Shown piece by piece: positions 50,973-59,582 of a DNA stretch of 64,000 nt. Below the pieces are notes generated by a model. It had not been told where the DNA came from and did no database searches. It saw nothing but the letters and a program-made list of their open reading frames with translations. Position numbers and translations under genes: made by a program. This DNA comes from Flavobacterium sp. LC2016-01 (GTDB lineage: Bacteria; Bacteroidota; Bacteroidia; Flavobacteriales; Flavobacteriaceae): contig NZ_WMIC01000004.1 in the NCBI RefSeq assembly GCF_009711135.1, forward strand, positions 186,001 through 250,000. The letters run 5' to 3'. Each line of letters begins with the position of its first letter. The first letter of the stretch is position 1.

Positions 50973-50998
50973 TTCACGAGCGAGACGCTCGCGCCAGC
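50973..50998. repeat. Copy 2 of GC-rich 26-mer, inverted
   Basis: Reverse complement of 48305-48330 with one mismatch. A GGAGACTTTGTGGAGCACGG fragment of the TTTGCGGAG repeat family follows directly (51000-51019). Confidence 0.8.
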
Positions 50999-51056
50999 GT
51001 GGAGACTTTGTGGAGCACGGTTTTTGATTTATAGTTTGCAATTTTTGAATATTATT

Positions 51057-51767
51057 TTACCTATTTTTTTTGTAGTTTAGATATTCTTCTAATATTATTG
51101 GTTTATTATTGTCATAATCTGTACTTAATCCTATAATAGTAGAACTTGATAATCCTATTGGCTGATCAGTTATTTTAATTGCTTCAAGATGAAGTTTAAG
51201 ATTGTGTAGCATGATAATACTCGATATGTATTCAGGGTATTTGACTTTTAATATTCCTACAATTTCAACTATAAAATCTAGCACTTTTTGACCAAATTCT
51301 ATTGTTTTTTCATAAGTTGGAAAATAGCCCTTATGAATAACATTATTTCTAAATTCACTTTGACTATTGCTTAGTAATATAGGAGGTCTTTTAAATTCCT
51401 GAGAGTATAAAAAAATGAAAGCGCCTAGTTGTCTCTCAGATTGCTTTGAAAGTAAATTCCATGTTTGATCAAAAATATCTTCATTAATTTCATTTTTAGT
51501 GCAGATAATTTTTATAAAGAATTCATAGAATCTTTCTAAACTTGCTGCAATTGAGGAAACAGCTTCTCTTAAATAACCATCATTTATTGCATGAACTGCA
51601 GACTCATATAATAATTCGAATTTTTGTTGTTGTTGATACAAGGCATTTTTATGACCATAAGGACATTCAAAAATATATAAATTATTGTTCGTAATTTGAA
51701 GACTTATAGGTTCAGTTTCACGCCCATCTTCAAAAGTACATTTCATGCAAGTTGTTTTAATTTTCAT
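51057..51767 (-). CDS. HEPN-like protein with zinc-site start
   Basis: The 236-residue protein starts with a possible zinc site: Cys7, Cys10, Cys35 and His39 (CMKC, ECPYGH). Residues about 50-175 are helical, and FRNNVIHKG holds R140-x4-H145, the motif that in HEPN ribonucleases forms the active site. Helices AVHAINDGYLREAVSSIAASLERFYEFF precede it, as in HEPN four-helix folds. An RNase or nucleotide-binding role follows from the family but is not proven. The gene is 39 bases downstream of the DUF6161-like gene on the same strand, so they are likely co-transcribed. Confidence 0.65.
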   Translation of the reverse strand: MKIKTTCMKCTFEDGRETEPISLQITNNNLYIFECPYGHKNALYQQQQKFELLYESAVHAINDGYLREAVSSIAASLERFYEFFIKIICTKNEINEDIFDQTWNLLSKQSERQLGAFIFLYSQEFKRPPILLSNSQSEFRNNVIHKGYFPTYEKTIEFGQKVLDFIVEIVGILKVKYPEYISSIIMLHNLKLHLEAIKITDQPIGLSSSTIIGLSTDYDNNKPIILEEYLNYKKNR

Positions 51768-51806
51768 TATTGTTTAGTTTGATTCATAGAATGTACTTGA
51801 TATTAT

Positions 51807-53045
51807 TTATCCTTTAATTTTATCAATTATTCCTGGCATAGTTGGGCTGCTATCTTCTTTTAATAAACCTGAATCTGCTCTGCTAAAAAGAGATTGTAGA
51901 ATCAGTTTTTTATCATCATCTATGATTGCACCTTCTTTAATTAATGAAAGATAATACATGGTTAGTTTTTCCCTTTCTTGTGCATCTCTTGCTAAATGAA
52001 AACTCGAAAACATAGCTTTACGCAAGGATTGAATGCCAAAAAATATTAAGGAAATAAATGTTACAAAAACAATAGACCAACGAATAGCCGCAGTTTTATC
52101 ATCACTAAAAAAACTTGCTAACATGCTCTCTGGTGTTTTCCATAGAAGCATATATAGTGAAAAACCGCCTATTAATATCAATGCAAATAATCCCCGCATA
52201 AACATATGTCCTTCATCTAATAATTTTTGTGAAGTTTCTTTCCAATGCTGAGCAGGTGCTTGTAATTGTAAAAGTTCTTTATAAGTTTGCTCAATATTTT
52301 TTCTTTCTTCATTTACTTGTTCAGAAAAAGTTTTGGCAGTTGTTTGATTCAAACCAAACCATTTATTTAGTTTTTCTTGATTATCTTTTTTTATTTGATC
52401 AGATGTTTTAACAAACGAATCTATTTTGTTTTCTGCAATTTCAAATAATTCTTTTAGTTCTTTATCAGAATCTGAAACATATTTCTCTACTCTGGTTTTT
52501 AAAGAATTAAAAGAACTTCGGTCATGTGATGAGCGGTTAATTGATGAACTTTCCCTAATTTCAAATAATATTGCCATTATAATACCTTTAAAATATTCCT
52601 TATTTGAAAATGATGCTTGATTAACTCTTCCAGCAAGACAAGAATAGGCAGCATCAAAAAGTTTTGCAGATTCTTTAAATACGGAGATTAGAAAATAAGC
52701 TTCACTTGAATCAGCAGGAATCATTTTCTCATAACCATAGGTATTAATTGAGGATTGTAATTCTGTAATGTATGAATGTGATGTATTGCCATTCTGTACA
52801 GCTTCAATTAGTTGTTCAATCCTCGTTTGAATTGTAGCAAAATAATTTTTGCTTTTTAATAAATCTGAGGGCAATGCCTCATAGGCATCCCATTTTTCTA
52901 CCTGATCTTTTGCATATCTGTATAATGTAGATATGTTATAACTATTTTCAAAATTTGAAATAGGAAACCTTAAAATAAAATGAGAATCTTTAATTTCAAC
53001 TGCTGCATCAGATTTTAGAAATTTATTTATTTCTTGAATAGTCAT
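51807..53045 (-). CDS. DUF6161-like coiled-coil membrane protein
   Basis: The 412-residue protein has a long helical, coiled-coil-prone cytosolic part (about 60-275), two transmembrane segments (about 283-302 and 323-341) and a C-terminal tail (LTMYYLSLIKEGAI, LILQSLFSRADSGLLKEDSSPTMPG). The tail and QAPAQHWKETSQKL resemble DUF6161 proteins as I recall them. No enzymatic motif is seen. Upstream of the HEPN-like gene in the same direction with a 39-base gap, it could be a membrane sensor or effector partner. Confidence 0.65.
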   Translation of the reverse strand: MTIQEINKFLKSDAAVEIKDSHFILRFPISNFENSYNISTLYRYAKDQVEKWDAYEALPSDLLKSKNYFATIQTRIEQLIEAVQNGNTSHSYITELQSSINTYGYEKMIPADSSEAYFLISVFKESAKLFDAAYSCLAGRVNQASFSNKEYFKGIIMAILFEIRESSSINRSSHDRSSFNSLKTRVEKYVSDSDKELKELFEIAENKIDSFVKTSDQIKKDNQEKLNKWFGLNQTTAKTFSEQVNEERKNIEQTYKELLQLQAPAQHWKETSQKLLDEGHMFMRGLFALILIGGFSLYMLLWKTPESMLASFFSDDKTAAIRWSIVFVTFISLIFFGIQSLRKAMFSSFHLARDAQEREKLTMYYLSLIKEGAIIDDDKKLILQSLFSRADSGLLKEDSSPTMPGIIDKIKG

Positions 53046-53287
53046 AATCAGTATTTGTTTTTGGTAAGAGAGGTTAGTTGTATAGTATTTATATTAGTGA
53101 TATCAAAAATATCCATTTATTAATCTAAAAGGCTAAGTACTTTTACTCGATTTCTACCAAATTAATAATTTTGATTTTATGTTTTGACAAAAAAAAATAA
53201 ATAAAAACAACTTGAATGAAGATTGAAGCTTCATACATCTAAAATAAAAAATTATAAAGGAATACTCATATTTTTTTCACCACAAAA

Positions 53288-53320
53288 AAAGGGTGGCACT
53301 TATAAAAAGTACCACCCTTT
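53288..53320 (-). terminator. Terminator of RND operon 2
   Basis: Arms 53288-53301 and 53307-53320 pair over 14 positions with one mismatch (core AAAGGGTGG/CCACCCTTT); the minus-strand side ends in seven Ts. It follows the adaptor gene by about 106 bases. Confidence 0.82.
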
Positions 53321-53426
53321 AGGCAAATTTTGATTGCATTTTAAAACCAAATCAAATTTTAAAATGCCGCATTAATAAATGCGTACAGTTTTTGGGTAAT
53401 CTACTAAAAAGAAGACTAAACGCAGG

Positions 53427-54512
53427 TTATTCGTTTATGATATCGCCTTCCTTAGTTTCTTCGCTGGCAATTTTTACCAGTTTATCGTTTGGAGTCAAAT
53501 CACCGAAAATTTCAATTTTATCGTCGATTTCTCTTCCTTTTTTCACATCAACTCTTGTTGCTTTGTGGTTTACTACTTTAATTACAAAAATTCCTTCCGC
53601 AGCATTTACTACAGCCGATTTCGGAACCACAAAAGTGCTTTCTTTTGCGTTAAGTGGTAATAAAACTTCGGCAACCATTCCAGGTAATAAATTTGCTTTT
53701 GCGTTGTGTATGTCCATTTCAACACGCTCAGAACGAAGTTTTAAATCCAATGCACCTGACATTCTTGTAATCGTCGCTTTAAAAGTATCTGGCAATGATT
53801 TTACATTGAAACTCATTTCGTCGCCATTGTGTAAATATCCTGTGTACAATTCAGGAACAGAAACCGCTAAACGTAATTTTGTCTGCTCTTGAATCGTTAA
53901 TAAAGGCAAATCAGAACCTTTTCCTGCAGGACCTACAAATGTTCCTAAATTCACATTTCTAGCGGCTACAACACCGTCAAAAGGAGCACGGATTTCAAGA
54001 TAACCTCTTATAATCGAAACTTCTTTATGTGCTGCAATTGCGGCTTGATATTGTGCGTAATCAGAATTCTTTTTACCGCTTGCCATTTCTAAATCATTTT
54101 TAGAAATTGTTCCTTCCACTTTGCTCGTTTCATACAAACGGTTGTACGTACTTTTGCTGGTAGCATAAATGGCTTCCATCGATTTTAATCTCGATTCGGC
54201 TGCAGCCAATTGTGAGCTGATTTCAGGTGCTTCTAAAACAATCAAAAGCTGTCCTTTTTTCACTTTAGAACCAATATCAACTTTTAATTCTTTTACAAAA
54301 CTGCTCACTTTTGCATATAAATCTACTTGCTGGAAACCAGTTAATTCAGCTGGTAAACGCAATTCAGTTGTCAGTTTTTCTTTAGTTAAAAGAAAAGTTT
54401 CTGTTTTAGGTTCGATTTCTGCCGTAACAACTTCTTCTTTTTTTGAATTACAGCTGTTAAGGAAAAATAGTGCTGCAAAAAACAGCGCGCTATATTGTAT
54501 TTTATTTTTCAT
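53427..54512 (-). CDS. RND efflux periplasmic adaptor, lipoprotein
   Basis: The 361-residue protein has a lipobox LNSC (Cys21). The order is HlyD/AcrA-like: strand LPAELTGFQQVDLYAKVSSF, lipoyl half KGQLLIVLEAP, helical hairpin (about 105-160), EIRAPFDGVVAARNVNLGTFVG and a beta-barrel with PGMVAEVLLPLN. It is the last gene of the operon (tolC, pump, adaptor), the reverse of the usual order. The pump stop at 54730 and this start are 217 bases apart, with a palindromic repeat in between. Confidence 0.92.
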   Translation of the reverse strand: MKNKIQYSALFFAALFFLNSCNSKKEEVVTAEIEPKTETFLLTKEKLTTELRLPAELTGFQQVDLYAKVSSFVKELKVDIGSKVKKGQLLIVLEAPEISSQLAAAESRLKSMEAIYATSKSTYNRLYETSKVEGTISKNDLEMASGKKNSDYAQYQAAIAAHKEVSIIRGYLEIRAPFDGVVAARNVNLGTFVGPAGKGSDLPLLTIQEQTKLRLAVSVPELYTGYLHNGDEMSFNVKSLPDTFKATITRMSGALDLKLRSERVEMDIHNAKANLLPGMVAEVLLPLNAKESTFVVPKSAVVNAAEGIFVIKVVNHKATRVDVKKGREIDDKIEIFGDLTPNDKLVKIASEETKEGDIINE

Positions 54513-54561
54513 TTTTTGGTTTTATATAATAAATATGTTTTTAACCGTTGAGTGTAATGTT

Positions 54562-54694
54562 AACACATAGGAACATAGTTTTTGAAGCTTTAAAAAAGGC
54601 GTTTCACTAATTTAAATGCACATAGTTTACTATGTGTGGAAACTTGTTTCTTCTTCTCTCTTTTTTGACATAAAATTCTATGTTTCTATGTGTT
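54562..54694. repeat. AACACATAGGAACATAG inverted repeat inside RND operon 2
   Basis: Arms 54562-54578 and 54678-54694 match at 16 of 17 positions. A smaller CACATAGT-TTA-CTATGTG palindrome lies between (about 54617-54638). The element sits between pump and adaptor genes, where it may shape mRNA decay. Confidence 0.8.
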
Positions 54695-54729
54695 TAATTT
54701 TTAGTTACACGACGATGTGACTTTCAACT

Positions 54730-57700
54730 TTATGACTTTCCAACTTTTGACTTACTTATTGATGAGATATAATGGATGCTTTCTTCGTCTTCAGGATCTA
54801 AAGAAACAGATTGTGTTGTTGTTTTTTCTTGTGCCCACGCAAATATCTGCGGAAGGATTAATAATACGGCAAAAGTAGAAAATAAAAGTCCGCCAATAAC
54901 CGCCCTTCCTAACGGAGAAACCTGATCGCCTCCTTCGCCGTGACCAATTGCCATTGGCAACATTCCGGCAATCATCGCAACCGATGTCATGATAATTGGA
55001 CGAAGACGCAGTGCAGCAGCTTCACGTGCCGATTCTAATGCATTTCCATTTCGTTTTCGCAATTGTTCGGCATTGGTAACCAGTAAAACGGCATTCGCAA
55101 TTGAAACCCCAACCGACATGATGATTCCCATGTACGACTGTAAATTCAATGTTGAACCAGTCAATAACAGCATTAATAGGGCTCCTAAAACTACCGCTGG
55201 AACAGTTGTTAAAATAACCAGCGAAACTTTGAACGATTGGAAATTAGCGGCTAACATTAAGAAGATTACAAAAATGGCAACCAATAACCCAACTTGCAAA
55301 CTGCTTAATGTTTCCTCCAATACCTTACTTAAACCAATTGGTGTAATGAATAACCCCCTAGGTAATTCACCCAATGAATTGATTGTTGCAGCAACATCTT
55401 TCGAAGCGGTCCCCAAATCGGTTTGATGGATGTTTGCTGTAACAGTAATGTATGGCATTGCCCCTAAATTGTCATTTTCACCGCTTACAAAGCCAGGTGT
55501 AATTTTTGCAACGTCGCTTAAAACAGGACGAAGCGAGTTTTTTAATACTGGAATTTCTCCAATATCCGTTTTGCTTTTCATTTGATTCAGCGGTACCTGA
55601 ACCTGAACGTTGTATGATAATCCTGCTCTTTCATCGACCCAAGTATTTTTCTCTGTATATCTTGAAGATGAAGTTGAAGCGACAAGCGAACGTGAAATAT
55701 CGTTCATATCAACGCCTAATTCAGCCGCACGTGTTCTGTCAATATCAATATTCATCGCTGGATAATGAATTGGCTGACCAATTTGGACGTCTCTGAAATA
55801 AGCGATTTTTTTCAGTTTTTCTACAATTTGATTGGCGTATAATTCATTTCGTTTTTTGTCTTTTCCTGCAATTCGAACTTCGATTGGAGTAGGAGAACCT
55901 TGGCTTAAAACTTTATCGGTCAATTCAATTGGTTCAAAAGAAACTTTTGTATTTGGAAGCAGTTTTTTTAGTCGGTTTCTAAATTCGTCTTTAAACTCGT
56001 CCATATCTGCATGATAATCTTTCAAACTCACCTGAAATACCGCTTCATGAGAACCTGCCATGAACAAGTAAATAGGGTTAATTGAGAATAATGACGGGTG
56101 CTGACCTACATATACAGATGTAATTCCGATATGTTCATTGCCAACCATTTTTTTCAATTCTTTTAAAACGATAACGGCTTGTTCTTCTGTTCTTTCTAAA
56201 CGCGTTCCATCAATAGCACGAAGTCGTAATTGAAACTGACTTGAATTTACCTTTGGGAAAACATCTTTTCCAATAAAACTAATTAAGACTACAGCCAAAA
56301 CTGTTGCAGAAATTAAATAGGTAATACTTGTAATTTTCTTGTGTACAAACAATCGGTCTAAAGTTCTCATGAAACGAACTTTGAATCGCTCAAAAGGACT
56401 TATTTTTCCGTTTTCATCGGTATCTAATTTTTCAATGTAACCTTTTTTCTGAATGATCAAGTCTTTTTCAGATTCTGGTGTTAATCCGCAGGCATTGAAT
56501 TCGGCTTCATCGTCCGTAATTTCAGGAGTATGTTCGTGTTTTTCATGTCCTTTCATTAACCAGTTTGCCATTACAGGAACAAATGTCTGAGATAATAAAA
56601 AGGAAATAACCATTGAAAAACCAATTGCTAAAGCCAAAGGCAAAAACAACGCTCCCGGAATACCAACCATTGTAAATGCCGGAGCAAATACGGCCAAAAT
56701 ACAAAGCAAGATCAATAATTTTGGCAATGCAATTTCCTGACAGGCATCCCAAATGGCGAGTGCTTTTGGTTTTCCCATGTCGAGATGCTGGTGAATATTT
56801 TCGATTGTTACGGTACTTTCATCCACTAAAATTCCAATTGCTAAAGCCAATCCAGATAAAGACATCAGGTTGATCGTTTGTCCAAATAATTTCAGGAATA
56901 AAACGCCAGAAATAATCGAAATAGGAATCGTCATAATTACGATCAAAGCCGCGCGTCTATCTCCAAGGAATAATAAAACCATTAATCCCGTTAAAACCGC
57001 ACCAATAATTCCCTCAGTAATTAAACTTTTAACCGAGTTGATTACATAAACTGACTGGTCAAATTCGTATGATAATTTTACATCTTCAGGTAATGTGCTT
57101 TGAATTTTTGGCAATTCGGCTTTTAGTTTCTGAACCACATCCCAAGTCGAAGCATCTCCGGCTTTTGCGATACTGATATAAACCGAACGTTTTCCGTTTA
57201 CTAAAGCGTAACCTTGCGTAATATCGGCACCATCTTTTACGGTTGCCACATCGCCTAATTTCAAGTTTTGAACACTTCCTTTGAATAACGGAATATTTTC
57301 AAAATCCTTAACTTCTTTAATGGTATTATTTGTTGGCGTGATATAATTTTTATCACCCATTCTCACGTTTCCTGAAGGTGCAGTCTGGTTGTTGATGCGG
57401 ATTGCTTCAACAATTTGATCTGGCGTCATATTATGCGAACGCAATAAATCTGGATCAACGTTAACCTCAATTGTTCTTGGGCTTCCGCCAAAAGGCGCTG
57501 GCGATAATAAACCTGGAATCGAAGTAAAAGAAGCACGAACATAAACGTTGGCCAAATCCTGTAATTCATTATTCGAACGTATTTTACTGCTCAAAACCAA
57601 TTGTCCAATTGGAAGAGAAGAAGCATCAAAACGAATGATAAACGGAGGCTGTGTTCCCGGAGGGAAAGCCGCCTGAATCCTGTTCGAAAGTGAACTTAAT

Positions 57701-58020
57701 TCGGCTGCCGCTTGCGCCATGTTTGTGTTTTCATAATAGGTTAATTTCATGATCATTAACCCCTGAATATTTTTGGTCTCTACCGATTTTACACCATTGG
57801 CAAAAGGCAGAATATTAACATAAGTCTTAGCAAAATAAGCTTCCATCTGGTCTGGCGTGTAACCTCCAAAAGGATGCGCAATATAGATAACCGGCAAATT
57901 CATTTTTGGCAGAATATCTACCTTGATGTCTTTGATGGCACCAATTCCGAAGAAAAATAGACCCGCAACCAATACTAATATGGAGATGGGTTTGCGGAGT
58001 GCAAATCGTATTAAATTCAT
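54730..58020 (-). CDS. RND efflux permease with EF-hand-like loop
   Basis: The 1096-residue pump has the two-half RND layout: N-terminal ALRKPISILVLVAGLFFFG, TM4 region LALAIGILVDESTVTIENIH with the Asp of the proton relay, and late VLLVTNAEQLRKRNG and LRLRPIIMTSVAMIAGMLP. Between halves (about 495-565) is a longer cytosolic insert than in the first pump. It contains DTDENGKISPFE (533-544), which matches the EF-hand calcium loop at positions 1, 3, 5, 6, 8 and 12. The substrate is unknown. It is coupled to tolC (12-base gap). Confidence 0.93.
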   Translation of the reverse strand: MNLIRFALRKPISILVLVAGLFFFGIGAIKDIKVDILPKMNLPVIYIAHPFGGYTPDQMEAYFAKTYVNILPFANGVKSVETKNIQGLMIMKLTYYENTNMAQAAAELSSLSNRIQAAFPPGTQPPFIIRFDASSLPIGQLVLSSKIRSNNELQDLANVYVRASFTSIPGLLSPAPFGGSPRTIEVNVDPDLLRSHNMTPDQIVEAIRINNQTAPSGNVRMGDKNYITPTNNTIKEVKDFENIPLFKGSVQNLKLGDVATVKDGADITQGYALVNGKRSVYISIAKAGDASTWDVVQKLKAELPKIQSTLPEDVKLSYEFDQSVYVINSVKSLITEGIIGAVLTGLMVLLFLGDRRAALIVIMTIPISIISGVLFLKLFGQTINLMSLSGLALAIGILVDESTVTIENIHQHLDMGKPKALAIWDACQEIALPKLLILLCILAVFAPAFTMVGIPGALFLPLALAIGFSMVISFLLSQTFVPVMANWLMKGHEKHEHTPEITDDEAEFNACGLTPESEKDLIIQKKGYIEKLDTDENGKISPFERFKVRFMRTLDRLFVHKKITSITYLISATVLAVVLISFIGKDVFPKVNSSQFQLRLRAIDGTRLERTEEQAVIVLKELKKMVGNEHIGITSVYVGQHPSLFSINPIYLFMAGSHEAVFQVSLKDYHADMDEFKDEFRNRLKKLLPNTKVSFEPIELTDKVLSQGSPTPIEVRIAGKDKKRNELYANQIVEKLKKIAYFRDVQIGQPIHYPAMNIDIDRTRAAELGVDMNDISRSLVASTSSSRYTEKNTWVDERAGLSYNVQVQVPLNQMKSKTDIGEIPVLKNSLRPVLSDVAKITPGFVSGENDNLGAMPYITVTANIHQTDLGTASKDVAATINSLGELPRGLFITPIGLSKVLEETLSSLQVGLLVAIFVIFLMLAANFQSFKVSLVILTTVPAVVLGALLMLLLTGSTLNLQSYMGIIMSVGVSIANAVLLVTNAEQLRKRNGNALESAREAAALRLRPIIMTSVAMIAGMLPMAIGHGEGGDQVSPLGRAVIGGLLFSTFAVLLILPQIFAWAQEKTTTQSVSLDPEDEESIHYISSISKSKVGKS

Positions 58021-58032
58021 TAGGCTCTATAA

Positions 58033-59418
58033 TTAAAATTCATTTATAAATAAGTCAAAATTGCCCGTTGCAGCAACTTTCAGTAAAAACGACTGCCACA
58101 CATTGTTGTTGACAATATCTCGGTCAATTTCGGCGCGATTTAGTGTAAACATTGTTTGGGTTAAATCGGTCAAATCGGTTAAGCCGTTTTTGTATAAAGT
58201 TGATTTTTGGATGTAAGCACGCTGTGCAGCATTGACCTGAATTGGTGCTTCGGCATAATTTTCCAAAGTGATTTTTATTTTATCTTCTGCAAAAACAAGT
58301 TGTGACTGCAATTCTCTGCTGGCTTGATTGTATTCTTCCTGCAAACCTTGTGAAACAAATTTCTGAGACGTTACTTGTTTGTTTGCTCTAAAAGGTGTCG
58401 TTAAATTCCAAGTAATTCCAACTCCAACCAAATAATTTGAACGATCAGGATTAACGCCATCCCAGTAATTTCTGCTAAAATTAGACTGATCCACTGCGTA
58501 ACCGGTTTCAAAACCTGAAGCTCTGGTTTGTAAAACACCAAAAGCGCTCATGGTTGGGTAATAAAAACGTTTGTATAATTTAACCTGCTGATTGCTGTAA
58601 TCAATCTTCGTTTTATAATATTGCAATAAAGGATGCAGACTGTCAGTTGAAGCGGTTGATCTTAAAACCTCTTTTGGAATTTGATTGACAAACAAAGTAT
58701 CTGCAATAAAATCCTGAGGCGCAACGCCCATCAAATCAACCAATTTGTTGTTTTGTTCTTTAACAAAATTTCGGGCAAGATTCAGCGCGATTTTTGCTTT
58801 TGAAACTTCAGCAGTTGCCAAGGTCGAATCTACTCCAGCCAATAATCCGTTTTTAACTCGGGCAACAGCTGTCTTTTTGAAAACTTCTGCACGGCTTAAA
58901 TTCTTTTGCTGTGAAATCAGTAACCTTTGGCTTGCCAATAAATTTAAATAAGCGGCCGAAATTTTAATTTCCTGTTGGAATTTTTCCTGTTGTAAATCTT
59001 TTTCTTTTGCTTGAACATCAACTTTTGCTAAATTGATTTTTTCCTGAGTTTTTCCGAAAGTAAAAAAGTCCCAGTTCATGTTCACTAAATATAAAGCACC
59101 AAAAGCAGAATTCCAGTTTTGGTTTGGCAATGCAGGTCCGGAAGAAGCAGTTCCTAAACCATTAAATCCATATAATGCACCGTTTTGGCCATTAATAGTT
59201 CCATAATCCTGCTGAGCAGATAAATTAAGATTAGGAAGGTAATCACGTCGAGATTGTTTTAATGTCTCTTTTGAGGCACTGGCGTAATTGTTTTTTGCTT
59301 TGATCGAACCATAGTTTTCAAGACCCGTTTTTATTGCTTCTTTTAAAGACAAGGTTTGTGAATAACCATTTGAGGCTAAAATCAAGAAAAATAATAAAGT
59401 AATTTTTTTGAAATACAT
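58033..59418 (-). CDS. TolC-family outer membrane channel
   Basis: I use the ATG at 59418 (MYFKKITLLFFL); the longer frame to 59427 needs a TTG start. The 461-residue protein has a signal peptide ending GYSQ, then the two alpha-helical OEP repeats (about 30-230 and 250-450), with LGKTQEKINLAKVD-like helix segments and KITLENYAEAPIQVNAAQRAYIQ. It is not a lipoprotein, unlike the outer membrane factor of the first RND operon. It is the first gene of the operon, ahead of pump and adaptor. A palindrome at 59480 lies in its promoter region. Confidence 0.9.
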   Translation of the reverse strand: MYFKKITLLFFLILASNGYSQTLSLKEAIKTGLENYGSIKAKNNYASASKETLKQSRRDYLPNLNLSAQQDYGTINGQNGALYGFNGLGTASSGPALPNQNWNSAFGALYLVNMNWDFFTFGKTQEKINLAKVDVQAKEKDLQQEKFQQEIKISAAYLNLLASQRLLISQQKNLSRAEVFKKTAVARVKNGLLAGVDSTLATAEVSKAKIALNLARNFVKEQNNKLVDLMGVAPQDFIADTLFVNQIPKEVLRSTASTDSLHPLLQYYKTKIDYSNQQVKLYKRFYYPTMSAFGVLQTRASGFETGYAVDQSNFSRNYWDGVNPDRSNYLVGVGITWNLTTPFRANKQVTSQKFVSQGLQEEYNQASRELQSQLVFAEDKIKITLENYAEAPIQVNAAQRAYIQKSTLYKNGLTDLTDLTQTMFTLNRAEIDRDIVNNNVWQSFLLKVAATGNFDLFINEF

Positions 59419-59479
59419 AAAACTCAAAGTGTGAAATTAAAGTGCAAATTTATTTCTCTTGCACTGATAAAACTCAGGT

Positions 59480-59499
59480 TTAGTGATGTACTGCACTAA
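59480..59499. promoter_or_regulatory. TTAGTG-AT-GTAC-TG-CACTAA palindrome in the divergent region
   Basis: Sixteen of 20 positions are symmetric, with TTAGTG/CACTAA arms and a GTAC centre. It lies 62 bases upstream of the tolC ATG and 84 bases before the sensor kinase ATG, a good place for a shared regulator site, possibly for the LytTR protein. Confidence 0.55.
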
Positions 59500-59582
59500 T
59501 AAATGACCAATTGAATTTGTCATTTTTTGGAAAAAATAATTAAATTTTTGTCCGTACTTTGTGAACTATTTAAGTTTTAAAA

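Noticed and set aside
58033..59427. Start of tolC at 59427
   Set aside because: The codon there is TTG; an ATG three codons later begins the signal peptide.
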